Both the position numbers and the translations under genes were made by a program. 64,000 bases of DNA from Agelas oroides (lineage: Eukaryota > Porifera > Demospongiae > Agelasida > Agelasidae): positions 4,720,085 to 4,784,084 of the forward strand of contig OX422192.1 of assembly GCA_949130485.1 (NCBI GenBank), given 5' to 3'. Positions 11,613-23,408 of the stretch are shown here, in pieces. Numbering within the stretch: the first letter of the stretch is position 1; every line of letters starts with the position of its first letter. Under the pieces are notes generated by a model that was not told the DNA's origin, searched no databases, and was given only the letters and a program-made list of their open reading frames with translations.

Positions 11613-14011
11613 GTAACATTATGGTAAATTTAAAACACGAAAAGATTTATAATTTATACAGCTTTGTCCATACATGTACAGGTTTTGAAGGTAGTAACAT
11701 CTGAGGTGTGATATTGTCCATCACATATAGTCAACTCATTCCTGGAGCGAGCATTAACATCAAGGGATTGCTCTCTGCATGTGACCAGTGCAGTGTTGCC
11801 CACCCTTCCGTGAAGTTCCTTTGTTAGTGCCTACGGCAGATGAGATTTGCCATGCATTACTGCAGGCCATCAGCATGTCTTGCCAGAACATTATCCATTG
11901 ACAAAATTTCAACAATTCCCAGGAGTTGTTTCACCCAAGAAAGGGCATGTGTCACAGTGCCAAGAGAAGTGCTTTCTGAAGAGTTTTTCACAGTTCTTGA
12001 ATGAAAGTTTTCAATCCAGTTGTGTACTTTGCAACTGTGTTTGTCGTTGAACTGTTATCATTGAATTTTCACAGCTCAATCTGGTTTAGATGAAGAGTAA
12101 GAAGCACAAGAAAAATCTGCCGGTAAGAATCTCATGTTCAAGATTTGATTTGTGCATGCTTTGGAATCATTGCACACCAGAATTTGTTGTTTGCAGAATA
12201 TAATAACATATTGATATCACTACCAGCACATACTGACTATTTATCCTGAACAAAGTACCTATCAAGAGTTGGATTCTTACAACCGGGTGATGAAAGTGAA
12301 CAAGAGGGAGTTTCGTCTGTCATTATGAGTGAATAGTCTTATTTGGAGGACTGTATCATGCCACATCCCTCCATCGCTTGCGTGGGCCTCCTCGTGGGCA
12401 CACACACACACACACAGCCAGGAGGTACTGGCAGTGAGCCAGCCACAAGGTACCATAGTCTACAAAGTAGCAGAGTACAGTACGCCTGGAAATTTAGTGT
12501 ACCAGTCATCACAGATGGGGGATACAAAGTATGGGCCACATTGCAAAGGCTTTAGTACTGGGTGCATCCACAGTGATGATGGGGTCTCCGCTGGCAGGAA
12601 CAACAGAGGCCCCTGGTCAGTACTACTTCCAGGACGTAGGAAATACAGAGATAGGGATGCTCAGCTGGTGTTTGTACATAACCTTACTAGCCCCTACTTG
12701 TTGCCTTTGCTTGGCATTCATTTTTTCCTTCTTATATTTTGCCTCTCCCTCTCTCTCTTCCCTCTCCACCCTCTTTTCTCTCTCTCCCTCCGCCATAGAT
12801 TCCAATTCATACCTTACCTCCTACCAGGTATGGGAGATTATTGTTTGGAGTGTGGTGTATTTTGATGACATCACAGTACAGTGTTTACATGAGGTGTGTC
12901 TGTGTGTCTCACACAGGGGTGCAGCACAGCTGTCAGGACGTGGGAGCCCGCAGTCTGACCAGCTCCGCTCCATGGTATAAAGTGGGGAGCTGAGGTTTGA
13001 GAAGAGGACAAACTCGGCCATCGTGGAGGGAGGGGTCCATGGATTACACTCATAAGTAGTCAGTGGAACTTCATTAGGGTGGTCTGTCAACTAGCTAGCA
13101 CTATGGTGTGAGTTTGTCCTCAGGCCTTCTGAAAACACTTGTAGTATGGAAGGTTCACTTCACCACCCATTATATAGAATTGTGTCCATTAGAATTGTTA
13201 TGCTTTACAAATTTATGCATGATTTCATAAAGGGGTTGGCAGGGTACACCCCCTAGGATCCCCCCAGGTATTAGGCCATGCTTCATTTGAGACCTTCCAC
13301 CTCAACTGTCATTTATCGCCTTCCAAACCTCCAAACGTGACACACAGATTTGCCAAGTGTGTATAGTGTTTGCTAGTACCATAGAATACATATCAAGCAC
13401 CCATGTTTTGGGGACATTAGAATGTAGCTAAAGCAGGTGGGGGAGGGGAGGGGGGGGGGTTGAATGCTAGATACATAAACTAGACATTAGGCAGTAGTAT
13501 CCGCCCTATGCTGCGCAAGCTGTGATGCATGTTTTCTTAGGCCTAGAATTTCTCTCCCTGCCAATCTTGTCTCATCTTCAGTGTCCGTAGCTTTCACTGG
13601 TTGTTCAAATTCTAAGATAACTATACTGGCAAATTTAGACCTTACATTTGCGCAATAAATTATATATTGTTGTATCAGCAATCATGCAATCATAGTTCAG
13701 TGTAGGTGGGCCCTTACTACATTTCTTTTCAACCCTGTGCAGAAATTTGAGCCAAAACAGGGGTAGGCACTTGGTCCATGGTAGGCACTTGATACCGGGA
13801 ACTTATGTGCACTGCGATAGTTCATAAGCTCCGGTTGATACGTATTTTGCAGTAATGAATAATGACCACCTGCACATAAATTCAGTAACTGGCTGATGAG
13901 ATACTTTACCTTTCCTTAGAGAAGTCAAACGTAACAACACAATAAAAACTAGGGTAGCACACATAATTTATACAGATTAAGACATTGACAAAGATAGCAG
14001 TAGTCATGGTA
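11613..14011. other. Unassigned sequence with simple repeats
   Basis: Holds a CA run near 12400, a CT-rich tract at 12725-12800 and a G-rich tract at about 13438-13461. The 178- and 149-codon frames at 12329-12980 run through these simple repeats and overlap antisense frames, so no gene is called. Confidence 0.4.
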
Positions 14012-14265
14012 GTGTCATCATTCTGCTGTCTCACTTTCTGTTTCACTTTATGAGGAGACTGTTCTGTCCTGGTACTGTCATCATTCTGCTGTCTCACTTT
14101 CTGTTTCACTTTATGAGAAGAGACTGTTCTGTCCTGGTACTGTCATCATTCTGCTGTCTCACTTTCTGTTTCACTTTATGAGAAGAGACTGTTCTGTCCT
14201 GGTACTGTCATCATTCTGCTGTCTCACTTTCTGTTTCACTTTATGAGAAGAGACTGTTCTAGGAC
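14012..14265. repeat. 65 bp tandem repeat, about four copies
   Basis: Copies start at about 14012, 14075, 14140 and 14205 with the unit beginning TGTCATCATTCTGCTGTCTC. The first copy is 63 bp because it lacks two bases. The period is not a multiple of three, so the minus-strand frame at 13906-14109 does not indicate a repeat protein. Confidence 0.85.
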
Positions 14266-14424
14266 CAACCCACAGTCATATATAGATTTAAGGCATTCGT
14301 TATCATTTATGAACCCATTGCATGCACCAACTTGTTTAGATGTTTTTCACAAACCAGTAACTCCAGGAGTTCAGCCTAATTGTCTGCATGATTAATAGAA
14401 ACCAGAAGGCCCTAGGCCTTGTAG

Positions 14425-14737
14425 CTAGTCTCATACCCAGACCCTCTCTCACCCTCCAGAAAAGTGAGAGAGGGTCTAGCAGATGTTATTAGCATTCAGG
14501 AATTGCTGACCAATCAGATCCTACTGTTCAGTTTTGAGCCAGTAGCAACACTTTGGCTTCAGTATGTAGAACTAATATTGGTGCAGTTTTAAGGTTGCAG
14601 ATTAAACAAGCTGTGAACAATGAATACTAATAACATCTGCTAGACCTCTCACTTTTCTAGAGGGTGAGAGATGGTCTGGCTTGATAGACTAACCCTGACC
14701 CCACCCAGCTCACAGCTTGGTCTGGGCATGAGACTAA
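14425..14737. mobile_element. MITE family M1, copy 1
   Basis: The ends read TAGTCTCATACCCAGACC and, inverted, TAGTCTCATGCCCAGACC. Just inside each end is a block like CTCTCACCCTCCAGAAAAGTGAGAG followed by GTCTAGCAGATGTTATTAG, present inverted at the other side. A second copy lies at 17933-18328. No coding capacity. Confidence 0.8.
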
Positions 14738-15785
14738 GCACAGTGATGAATAATGTTAAATCCCCCTACATACAAAATCTACTGACTTGAGACATAATAC
14801 CAATGTTTATCCACTGCATGATTCTGGACACATATGGATCAAGTGCAAGGGTTCTATGATTTAGAAACTGTACATGTGTTGTATATAGCATCCCAAGAGG
14901 TTGACGGTTTCTAAATTGAATGGGATGAAGTGTCTTATTTAGGACTGTAGTTGTGACACATGGATTATCTGATGTATCTTACGCTAGGGAATGATTATAC
15001 TAGTACTCCCATGGGACATTCTATACAGAATGATCTCCCATATGCATATTGTTGGCAGGGCCTGTGGTCGTGACAGTGGAATCCAGACTAAACTACATAA
15101 TAATCCCATTCCAGAATCTATGCAACAAGCATGTTGCCTGTCTTCAGACTGATCACAGAATTAAACTTGATCAGACCAGCATGGATCAAATTCAGTAGAG
15201 AAATCTCAGTAGGAAATCAGCTTGAATCAATGATTAGCTATTCACATATTGTTATTGTCCAAAACACTGAAAGGAAGCCCAGGGCAAGGTGTGCAGGTTT
15301 GCAGTTGATACAACATTGAAAAATGAGTTTCATAGTCACGGTCAGCATTTCTTATATGTCTTCCATTTCCATTACATACATCTACCCCAAAACACCATGC
15401 AACCCTTGTGTAGCAGACAAATCCTCCAATCATTTCCTGTTCAGCTGATCTTCCCCAGCCTTTGAGAAATATGAGCTTACCTGGAGGGCTGAGTCACGCT
15501 TGCCCATGTATTGCCATAATATTAGTCTCTCAAGCCAGCTTGCAGAAGTTTAAAAGTCTGCACCGCGACTCCGCGAGACAAGCACTTTATAATCCACCCT
15601 TCTGCTTCATAGCTGATAGTTTCCTGACAGTCAGCAGCATACAGGTATTAGTTCACTGTCACAAATCTACATGAAGATCTGCTTCAATCGCAGAACAGCG
15701 CACACATAAGAAAATGACAACAATTTGGGCAAAAATCAGAGTGCAAGAAATCAAGGTCAGTGTACAAAATGAAGATCAGAAAATG
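14738..15785. other. No gene recognised
   Basis: Intergenic sequence downstream of the Kelch gene on the minus strand. It would include that gene's 3' UTR nearest 15838. No polyadenylation signal is clearly placed. Confidence 0.4.
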
Positions 15786-15822
15786 CCTCATTCCCAGACC
15801 ACTAAGGTGGCTTGGGAACGAG
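15786..15822. repeat. Short foldback of the CTCGTTCCC hairpin family
   Basis: CCTCATTCCCAGACCACT is followed by an inverted near-copy ending TTGGGAACGAG. It lies in the 3' untranslated part of the adjacent minus-strand gene. Related to the perfect hairpin at 40176-40296. Confidence 0.65.
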
Positions 15823-15837
15823 ATTACAACACAATGG

Positions 15838-16859
15838 TTAGTCCTTTCCAGCTGCAACATCCATTCGGCTAGCCCATTTGTAGTTGCGATCATATCCTCC
15901 AGCAACAAGGATCTCTCCACTCGGTAACAGACAACAGGCACAATCTTGTCTTTCAGTAGGTAAGTCTCCCACCTTGTTCCATGTGTTCTTCTCCTGGTTG
16001 TAAACGTGGATGGCTGAGCTTCTTTGTCCGAAATGGTTTCCTCCCACTGCCAACAGAGATCCATGGACAGCAATGGCTGTAGAGTACTCCAGTGGGGCAT
16101 TGGGGAGTGTGTGCCACTGTGCGGGTGGCTTGTCAGTTTGTGTAAGGGCTGTGAGGGACACACTAAGTACTTGCTTGTCCAGCGTACCTCCTAGTAGGTA
16201 CAAAGTACCGTGTATAATGGCGGCTGACATTAGACTGCATCTCGCGGGGAGTGATGTGGCAGTGAGCCACTGACTATGGAGGGTAGATGTGTCGAGAATT
16301 TCCACTGTAGCTAAGTCAGTCGAAGCATCACACCCACCTGCCGCCACCAGACGTTGTTGGTAAGTGGATACAGCTGGGAGGTAACGAGGTATGTTCATTG
16401 GAGGGTAGGGTTGTTTCCAGCTCCTCTGTGATGTAGAGTACACAGCTACTGTGTTGGTTGGCGTGTCAGTGAACTCAACACGACCACCAACCAGTGTCAG
16501 CTGGCTGCTTACTGCTGTCATAGTGAAATAGCTGCATTGATATTGTGGGAGTTCAGTCCACTCTTTGGTTTGTAGGTCATATCTATGTATGACACGACTG
16601 GCTACTCTGCCTCCAATGTACACAGCTGTATCCATTGTTACCGACTGTGGGTGCCATGTTGCTCTTGGCATGTCTGGCAGCCTCTTCCACGTTAGCTCCC
16701 TGAGGGGGTGAGTTAGGCGACATCGAGGGGGGGGGACTGGAGGGGTGATGGCTTGAGAGGGCACAAAAGGTGGTACGTCACGAGGAGGAAGTGGAGGGGG
16801 TGTGGTTTCAGTGGGCACTTCTATTGTGAGGGAAGAAGGGTCCAAATTATTGCCTGGGA
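15838..16859 (-). CDS. Exon 3: proline-rich linker and Kelch propeller
   Basis: A single 1022 nt exon encodes the linker and all six Kelch repeats up to the stop. The acceptor ATTACCAG restores the frame from exon 2. A Kelch block with recognisably similar text recurs, damaged, at 20248-20800. Confidence 0.9.
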
Positions 16860-17724
16860 CTGGTAATGTTTGTTCTTGCCATGCATTAAGTTTCTACTTG
16901 CACTCACCAACACAGGTGGCTTTGTAGCAGGGGTAGCTAAGCTGTTGGTGTGAATCCTCTGAGATAGGATGACGTTTGAAGTGGTCAATCAAGTTGGGAA
17001 GTGTTGTGAAGCCCTTGTGAGTCCCAGTGAGTTCGTAGAGACCAGAGTCTTTCCTGTCGATTGGAAAATGTGCAATGCCTTCAGGATGCTTTAGGGACAG
17101 TAAGAAGCAACCCATTTTGGTCTCACTCTCTCTGACTAGGAAACAGCCACCACTAGTATTTTCAAGTCGCTCCTCTGCAGTCTCCCGTGTGATCCCAGTA
17201 TGATACCACACCTCTCTCAGAAGCTCAATAGGAAATCCTACATCATATGTGTGGGCTGACTCTTGAGGTTGGGAGACAGCTGTGGAAAGAGTATTCTTCT
17301 ACTGTTACACATGAGGATACTGTTATAAAAATGGAGTGTGTGTAGATGGCTTCTAAATGTGTGGGGTAGCCGTATACATACCACAGTTGTTGTAAATGGT
17401 CTCAAGCTTTTCCGCTACGTCTTTCAGCGGTGGATGCTTTCTGAGCGCCAGGAGGAGGTTCTGGAACTTGGCCGGATTGACAGCAATCTGGTCTCTGACT
17501 GCACTAAGCAGCCTCGTCTTCCTACGCACGCTGGACAGCCCCACCACGCTCACCTCGTCGACAACTGTCTCTGATACGACGTCATCGGAATACAGTTCCC
17601 ACGCCAGAAGTTCCGGGTCCTGTATGCCCCTGATGAGGTCGACAGAACACTTTCGGAAGGCCTCGGACGCTGCGCTAACGCCAGCAACTGAGTTCAGAGG
17701 CAGAGCTGTAGCCATTCTTTTCAA
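15838..17724 (-). CDS. CARD-like / SH2 / proline-rich / six-Kelch adaptor protein
   Basis: Three exons (17724-17382, 17279-16908, 16859-15838) join in consistent phase 1 with GTATGT and GTGAGT donors and CAG acceptors; introns are 102 and 48 nt. The product is 578 residues. Residues ~15-110 look like a death-fold, best matched to a CARD (six amphipathic helices, IQDPELLAWEL near the start). Residues ~138-230 are an SH2 domain with the phosphotyrosine-binding GGCFLVRES strand and conserved HF. A proline-rich linker (PPPLPPR, PVPPPR) fits SH3 ligands. Residues ~285-575 hold six Kelch repeats with GG pairs (YIGG, LVGG, AAGG, LLGG, AVGG, VAGG), enough for one propeller. No kinase domain is present, so it is probably a cytosolic adaptor linking phosphotyrosine signals to a CARD partner and a Kelch-bound client; this role is inference. 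ATG 17724 is the first in frame; ATG three codons later is also possible. A MITE lies 209 bp upstream. Confidence 0.85.
16908..17279 (-). CDS. Exon 2: SH2 domain
   Basis: 372 nt flanked by a CTTTCCACAG acceptor and a GTGAGT donor. Contains WYHTGITRETAEERL, the FLVRES arginine and the βD HF pair, so phosphotyrosine binding should be intact. Confidence 0.9.
17382..17724 (-). CDS. Exon 1: death-fold (CARD-like) domain
   Basis: 343 nt encoding the start and the helical domain. It ends in phase 1 at the GTATGT donor. Assignment to CARD rather than Death or DED rests on helix pattern and the LLxALRK segment, and is less certain than the SH2 and Kelch calls. Confidence 0.75.
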
Positions 17725-17932
17725 AAAGGTTCCAGGCCGAATGCCGCATCCGGTGGGTGGAGCCGTAGGCGTGACCTTGTCTTAAGCTGACTTCGAGGAG
17801 CCTGAGAAGGCGTCTGGTGTCACAAGTCCAAATCCTTGGGCTAGCTCCAGAAGCGTGGAGCGGCCAATCAAATCGCAGAGCAGCGTTTATAATGCGGAAG
17901 CGAGAACAAGTACTTCAGTCCTACCGCTAGTC

Positions 17933-18328
17933 TAAGCTAGCCGGACCGGACCATCTCTCACCCTCCAGAAAAGTGAGAAGAAAGGTGAGAGGTCTAGCAG
18001 ATGTTATTAGAGTTCATAGTTCACAGCTTGTTTAATCTGCAACCTTAAAACTGCACCAGTATTGGTCTTACATACTGAAGCCAAGGTGTTGCTACTGTCT
18101 CAAAATGGAACAGTAGGATCTGATTGGTCAGCATCTCATGCATGCTAATAACATCTGCTAGACCTTCTCTCACTTTTCTGGAGGGTGAGAGAGGGTCTAG
18201 CTTGATAGACTATTGTACCACTCAAAGCGTGTTATGAGATTCATCATCCAATTTGTAATTCTACACCAACAGGGTTGTGACACCAGGCCCTTTCCTTGTG
18301 AGAGGGTTGGGTCTGGGCACGAGACTAA
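17933..18328. mobile_element. MITE family M1, copy 2
   Basis: Shares the CTCTCACCCTCCAGAAAAGTGAGA block, the internal ATCTGCTAGACC inverted arm and the GTCTGGGCACGAGACTAA end with 14425-14737. It contains extra internal bases and sits directly upstream of the CARD-SH2-Kelch gene start, where it may overlap the promoter. Confidence 0.75.
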
Positions 18329-18931
18329 CTTCGAGAAGGTAACGGTTACGTCATCTCATTAAATATTCATAATACATTTAACGCTTCGAGCGCGCTGGCA
18401 TTGCAAGACTGTTGTACTTTGCTTGCTTGGCACAGGAAGGCACACAGCCAACTGTTCTATAGCTCTTCCTAAGGTATTCAGTAGAGATTTACAAGTGTAC
18501 CAATGCATCAGAACTGATAAATTGACATAAAACTCCACAGGAGTCCATGTGAGTTGCAAAAAATTTTGTGGCCTACTCTGGTACATGTACACATAACTAC
18601 TGAAGTTCTTGAGACTCTCCATCCTGATACGACAGGCCTGTGTTGGAGTGGCATGTATATTATAGAAGTTTGGTTGAAGACATTGATAACGTTTTGCAAC
18701 CAGGTGACTGAGAGGTGTTTGCATGCACTATAAGGCCACTCCAAATGAGACAATAGTTTCCCGTCCTGGCTTCTTTCATTTTACATCCGGGCGGGCGGTC
18801 TATTACCATTAACCATTACTATGAATCCATTATAAGCAACAATGTCCACTGATTAACTGCGTCAGAATGTCCACATAGCGTTCCACTGAATCAACAATGT
18901 TGGCTCTGTGTCTGCTTTTACACGAGTCTAG

Positions 18932-19493
18932 CAGTGGCGTAGGAACTGTAGCGGCTGTAGCGGCTTTGGCCGCTACACTTTTTGGGCCGTATATTAATAT
19001 TCATAACCTGCATGCTATAAGTTAGCTCAAGCTAGCCTCATTCTCTGGGAGCAAGGCTAAGGTCAAGCAGCCTCTTCGTTGCACCAGTCTCATATGCAGT
19101 TACATGCGTACATTTCCGATTAAAGTATAATTATGGTGATCGAAATCTTGGCAGTGAGATGGCTCGGTATGAAGCTAATGCAGATTTTCAAAGAGACTAC
19201 TACAAGCGACGAAAGCTAGCCGGGCGGTCTCCTTGGAACGAACGACGACGAAGTCAGTATAATCTGTTTTCCACATAAATTGAATATTGTACTGGAGGGT
19301 TGGTAAGGTCTGAGAACGAGGCTAGAATATTATACACCGTTGAAAAAAGGCTTTATTTTGCAGTCTAAAGGTGCACACTTTGAAAAAATTCGCCGCCATG
19401 CATACCGCGGCAAAATTACCTTCCATTTTTTTAGCAGCGCTTCGCGCGGCACAGCATGGCCTCTACACTTCAAATTTGCTTCCTACACCTATG
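18932..19493 (+). mobile_element. Non-autonomous hAT-like element, copy 2
   Basis: Begins CAGTGGCGTAGGAACTG and ends with the diverged inverse CTTCCTACACCTATG. The interior matches 6823-7224 in opposite orientation. Flanks share TCTAG but not a full 8 bp duplication. No ORF of note. Confidence 0.65.
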
Positions 19494-19565
19494 TCTAGTA
19501 TACGTTTAATGCTACTGTACTATATACGTACTAGTGCGTGTTGCACGTAGGCCTATAGGACGTAT

Positions 19566-19918
19566 GGCACGCTGTCCGTAACAAAAATAATAGGCTTATT
19601 TAGGGCCAGAACAAGGCTTATTCAGGGCCGGAATAAGACCAAAAAAAAAAAACTTGGAAACAAACCAACAACAAAAAAAAAAGGAAGAAAGAACTGTATT
19701 CCCTGGCCCTAGCCCTAACCCTAACCCTAACCCTAGCACTAACCCTAAACCACTCTTCCACTAGCCATTTCGAAGGACCGCTACACCATACTGTCTAATA
19801 TGCCTCCGATACAAATAAGTCTTATTCTGGCCCTAAATATATCTGTCTTATTCCAGCCCTGAATAAGCCTTATTCTGGCCCTAAATAAGCTTATTATTTT
19901 TGTTACGGACGGCATGCC
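19566..19918. mobile_element. MITE with ~75 bp terminal inverted repeats
   Basis: The left end GGCACGCTGTCCGTAACA and the right end (inverted) GGCATGCCGTCCGTAACA continue as near-perfect inverted repeats through ATTTAGGGCCAGAA and CTTATTCAGGGC for about 75 bp. The minus-strand frame at 19781-19969 simply reads the repeat. Confidence 0.85.
19706..19752. repeat. Interstitial telomere-type CCCTAA repeats
   Basis: Several CCCTAACCCTAACCCTAA units with CCCTAG variants lie inside the MITE interior. The animal telomere motif is TTAGGG, so these are telomere-like, but being inside an element they do not mark a chromosome end. Confidence 0.75.
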
Positions 19919-20247
19919 ATAAGGACGACATTGCTGATGATTTAGAATAATAATGGGCATAATGGTCAAATGGCGCGGTAGACTCCGGAGGGGGCGGGCG
20001 GAGGACGGGAAACTATAGTCTCATTCTAATATTGATCATGGCATAAATTAGCCTTGATCCCAGGCTCTTGTGTTAGCAGAGAAAGAGGGAGCCTGGTACA
20101 CACTGTTTGCATATGCACAGTTCTAGGATTTCTTAGAGTCTAAATTTCCTTTGTTACACTATCGAACTTTGTGAGTCACTTGATACTTCATAAACTTTAA
20201 GATACCTGTCATCTACATTTTGGTAATTTTTACCGTAGTACAAACAC

Positions 20248-20800
20248 TCAACCTTGTGAGACAAAGAGTACTTGCTTGCCTAGTGTACCCACTAGTAGAT
20301 ACATTGTATCATGTATAGTGGCGGATGACATTTCACGGCAGTTCACAGGGAGTGGTGTGGTAGAGAGCCACTGGCTATGATAACTAGATGTGTCAAGGAT
20401 TTCCACAGTAGCTAGGTCAACACCATAGCTTCCACCTGCCACCACTAGATGTTGGTTGTAAGTGATTACAGCTGGCAACTGATGAGGTGTGTTCATTGGA
20501 GGGTAGGGTTGTTCCCACCCCTGTGAGGTAGAGTAAACTGCTACTCTGTTGCTGACCTCATGAGTGGAACTATTACTACTACCAACCACTGTCAGCTGGT
20601 GGTTGATTTCAGTCATAGTAAAGAAGCATAACTGATATAGAGGTAGTTCAGACCACTGTGGGTCATATCTGTGTATGGCACGACTGCCATATTCTCCTGA
20701 TGTCATATAAACAATTCCATCCACCATTACTGAGTGTGGCCATGACATTGCTCTTGGCATGTCTGCTAGCCTCTTCCAATTTAGCTCACTGAAGAGATAT
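20248..20800 (-). pseudogene. Partial Kelch-repeat copy, truncated
   Basis: A 170-codon frame plus its upstream extension (SELNWKRLADMPRAMSW) covers about three and a half Kelch repeats closely matching the start of the propeller at 15838-16859 (shared IHRYD, YPPMN, LATVEILDTS). It stops after the fourth GG-equivalent, where the motif reads LLVGT, and the following repeats are absent. The first GG is also lost (MTSGE). No acceptor or start was established upstream. It is either the 3' remnant of the kinase/coiled-coil relic further upstream on the same strand or an independent partial duplicate. Confidence 0.75.
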
Positions 20801-21511
20801 GCAAATGATAATGTATCCTAATGGGGATAGTAATTCAAAATTGCCAGCAAGTGCTCATAGATATTTTCTCTTACAAACATTTGTAGCACTGTATACAGTG
20901 ATCTTCTACAAGAATATTTTCTCCAACAAAATTCCGTAGAAAGTTTAGTTGTTGCTATTATGTAGGGAGCTATCAATGAGATATGATGTACCAAAACTCG
21001 GAACATGATATGAGCCAAGCAAAGAATTAGAGGTAGATGTTCCTTCCTCGTTTATCTTCTCTTCGCTTCCCTCCTCTGCACACACACACTCACACAGACA
21101 CAGAGCAATAACTAAGCAACATGTATACTTAACACACGTAAACTTATAGTTCCCCCTGATCTTTGTTTTTTGTTTCTCCACTATAGACATAATGCATTTG
21201 TACCCTACTCTCTCCTTTCCCAGAGCCCTTTTATTTCTGCCCAATAATATACTATGATCATGTATTATGCTGTCTTGTTTCCCCACACATGCAGATATCT
21301 ATGCTGCAGAAAGCACAGAAGCTAGAAGTGACTTTATACTTGAACTAAGTAGATGCTATATACTCAAGTTTACTTGCTTTTGCTGTCAGTGCATGTGCAT
21401 TATAATCTGTTTTGCCACAGTGATCTCATTCAACAGCAAGTACAAGCTGAATGTGCCATGCATGAATTATACAGCATGACAACCACACTGATGAAAATCA
21501 TACTATCTACT

Positions 21512-21812
21512 GGTATGATGATCATACCATTTTTTGGTATGATTATCATTGGTATGATGATCATACCTTTTTTGGTATGATTATCAGTGGTATGAGATCC
21601 ATACCTTTTTTGGTATGATTATCAGTGGTATGAGATTCATACCGTTTTTGGTATGATTATCAGTGGTATGAGATCCATACCTTTTTTGGTATGATTATCA
21701 GTGGTATGAGATCCATACCTTTTTTGGTATGATTATCAGTGGTATGAGATTCATACCTTTTTTGGTATGATTATCAGTGGTATGAGATTCATATCTTTTT
21801 TGGTATGCTCAG
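21512..21812. repeat. ~38-39 bp minisatellite with palindromic units
   Basis: About seven units of a sequence containing GGTATGATTATCAGTGGTATG and ATCCATACC. Each unit holds GGTAT and ATACC arms, so each can fold. One isolated unit occurs in reverse orientation at 27736-27777. Confidence 0.85.
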
Positions 21813-21932
21813 TGTAAAAAGCGAAATCATAGCTACCTATTTTGGTATGAACTTCATATGTACCATTGTTTTTGCTGTGTATCAATGAGAGGCTGTACCA
21901 AAACTTGTGTAGAAACGAGGATATTTGTCCTT

Positions 21933-22454
21933 TTAGTTGCTACAGTTCTGCTTCTTGTAGCATGCACAAACCAGTATTAATGCTACACCATGCAAAACCT
22001 TTGACAGTTGTACATAGAGATTCAAACTAGCTACAATATATCTTTTGAATACTTGGCTCACTACCAACCAGTACTCTTCTGGTAATTCTGTAGTGACAAC
22101 CAATGTTGTGATGACAACAAAGTCTAAAGGGTGAGCCAGAGCTACAGCTTCTCTATGCAAAAAATATCTTGAACTGCACTTAACAGCAGCTACAACAATC
22201 ACATCTTGCATGTCAGTGACTGGACCTTGAGGCAAACTAGTCACAACTTGCCAAGCTACTGTTACTTGCAGTTCTGGAAGCAACGGAAAGTTGAATGGAA
22301 GCCTGGTGTACTGCAAGTAATGGAAAGCTATGTGAGGGCTTAGGAATGAAGCTAAATCTTCAATGCTTAACAGCAATTGTGTGCAAGTCAACAATTGGTC
22401 AAGTATACTCATAAGGAACACTACCTGTGGCCCCAATAACATACGTAGTGCCAT
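21933..22454 (-). CDS. Hypothetical ORF, 173 codons, doubtful
   Basis: Open frame of 173 codons beginning MALRMLLGPQVVFLM, with hydrophobic stretches and no recognised domain. It lies between the coiled-coil and Kelch remnants on the same strand and might be part of the same dead gene. Length is modest and no splice or homology support is visible, so it could be chance. Confidence 0.25.
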   Translation of the reverse strand: MALRMLLGPQVVFLMSILDQLLTCTQLLLSIEDLASFLSPHIAFHYLQYTRLPFNFPLLPELQVTVAWQVVTSLPQGPVTDMQDVIVVAAVKCSSRYFLHREAVALAHPLDFVVITTLVVTTELPEEYWLVVSQVFKRYIVASLNLYVQLSKVLHGVALILVCACYKKQNCSN

Positions 22455-22764
22455 TTGTTCCCAGTTAAGTCTTGGAAGGCTGTTCCCAGTAAAGTACTCA
22501 TTCTACATTATTTGGAAGAGATTATTCATTATAAAATAAACTTTGTATACATCTACAAGTTATAAAGTTGTCTCTTGTCAACTTTATACATGAAATTTAG
22601 AATGTGAAGTGGTTTGGTATGCAATTTTCAGGAATACTTTTTACAGCTTGTGGTACGGAAACTTTATTATCAAGTCAAAACCATATATATTCAATTTGTT
22701 ATATATAACCATAGTGAGGAGGTGTATGTGGTGAATATAATTATTACCCAAGACTGAGGTCGAG

Positions 22765-22825
22765 GAAGTTTGCAGTAGATATACCCCAAGCCGAAGGTGA
22801 GGGGTATATCTACTGCAAACTTCCG
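22765..22825. repeat. Perfect foldback, ~24 bp arms
   Basis: GGAAGTTTGCAGTAGATATA and its exact inverse are separated by about 13 bp. Probably the core of a MITE; related sequence (GTGGTGAATATAAT, GTGGTAGTATATTTG) extends on both sides. Confidence 0.75.
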
Positions 22826-23408
22826 ATGACTAAGGTTAGTGGTAGTATATTTGCCACACACTATTATAGTGCATAGGTGAATTCACATAATTATATGGTT
22901 TTGTTCCGGGTTTCAGAGGAGTGAGTGACTCCCCGGATAGAATGACTCCCCCTGGAGTAAATGATTCCCCTAGTAAATATTTGTAATCCTGAACACAAGC
23001 TACTTTGGAGACACTTTCATTGCCTCAATAATTTAGTACCTTTGTTGCTAATATATACACTGCAAAAACTAGTTGTTTAAGGCAACCTCACAGAGTGGTT
23101 ACTCCAGTTTCAGCTAGGGTTCATTGGAACTGGTGAGTACGTATCATGAAGAGAATTTTAACACAGTTAGTGATCATCCAACATCCCCTAACAATCCAAT
23201 CAAGCTTCTTTACTTTCTACTTCTACTTCTCTCTTCTCTCCTACTTCGCTACTTCTCTCCGGCCTTTCAACCGCCCACGCACTATAGTATATGTAACAAT
23301 ACAGAACATAAATTTTGTTTGATCACTAGTTAGAAGGTCGATGGTCAATTCACCTGGAGCTTCTGAGACCGTGGAGACTGCAATGCACTTACACTTGCAT
23401 CTGTTACA

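Noticed and set aside
12329..12980. 178- and 149-codon ORFs
   Set aside because: They traverse CA and CT simple repeats and overlap several antisense frames; no family resemblance.
19706..19752. Chromosome end
   Set aside because: Only a few telomere-type units, inside a MITE and surrounded by ordinary sequence on both sides.
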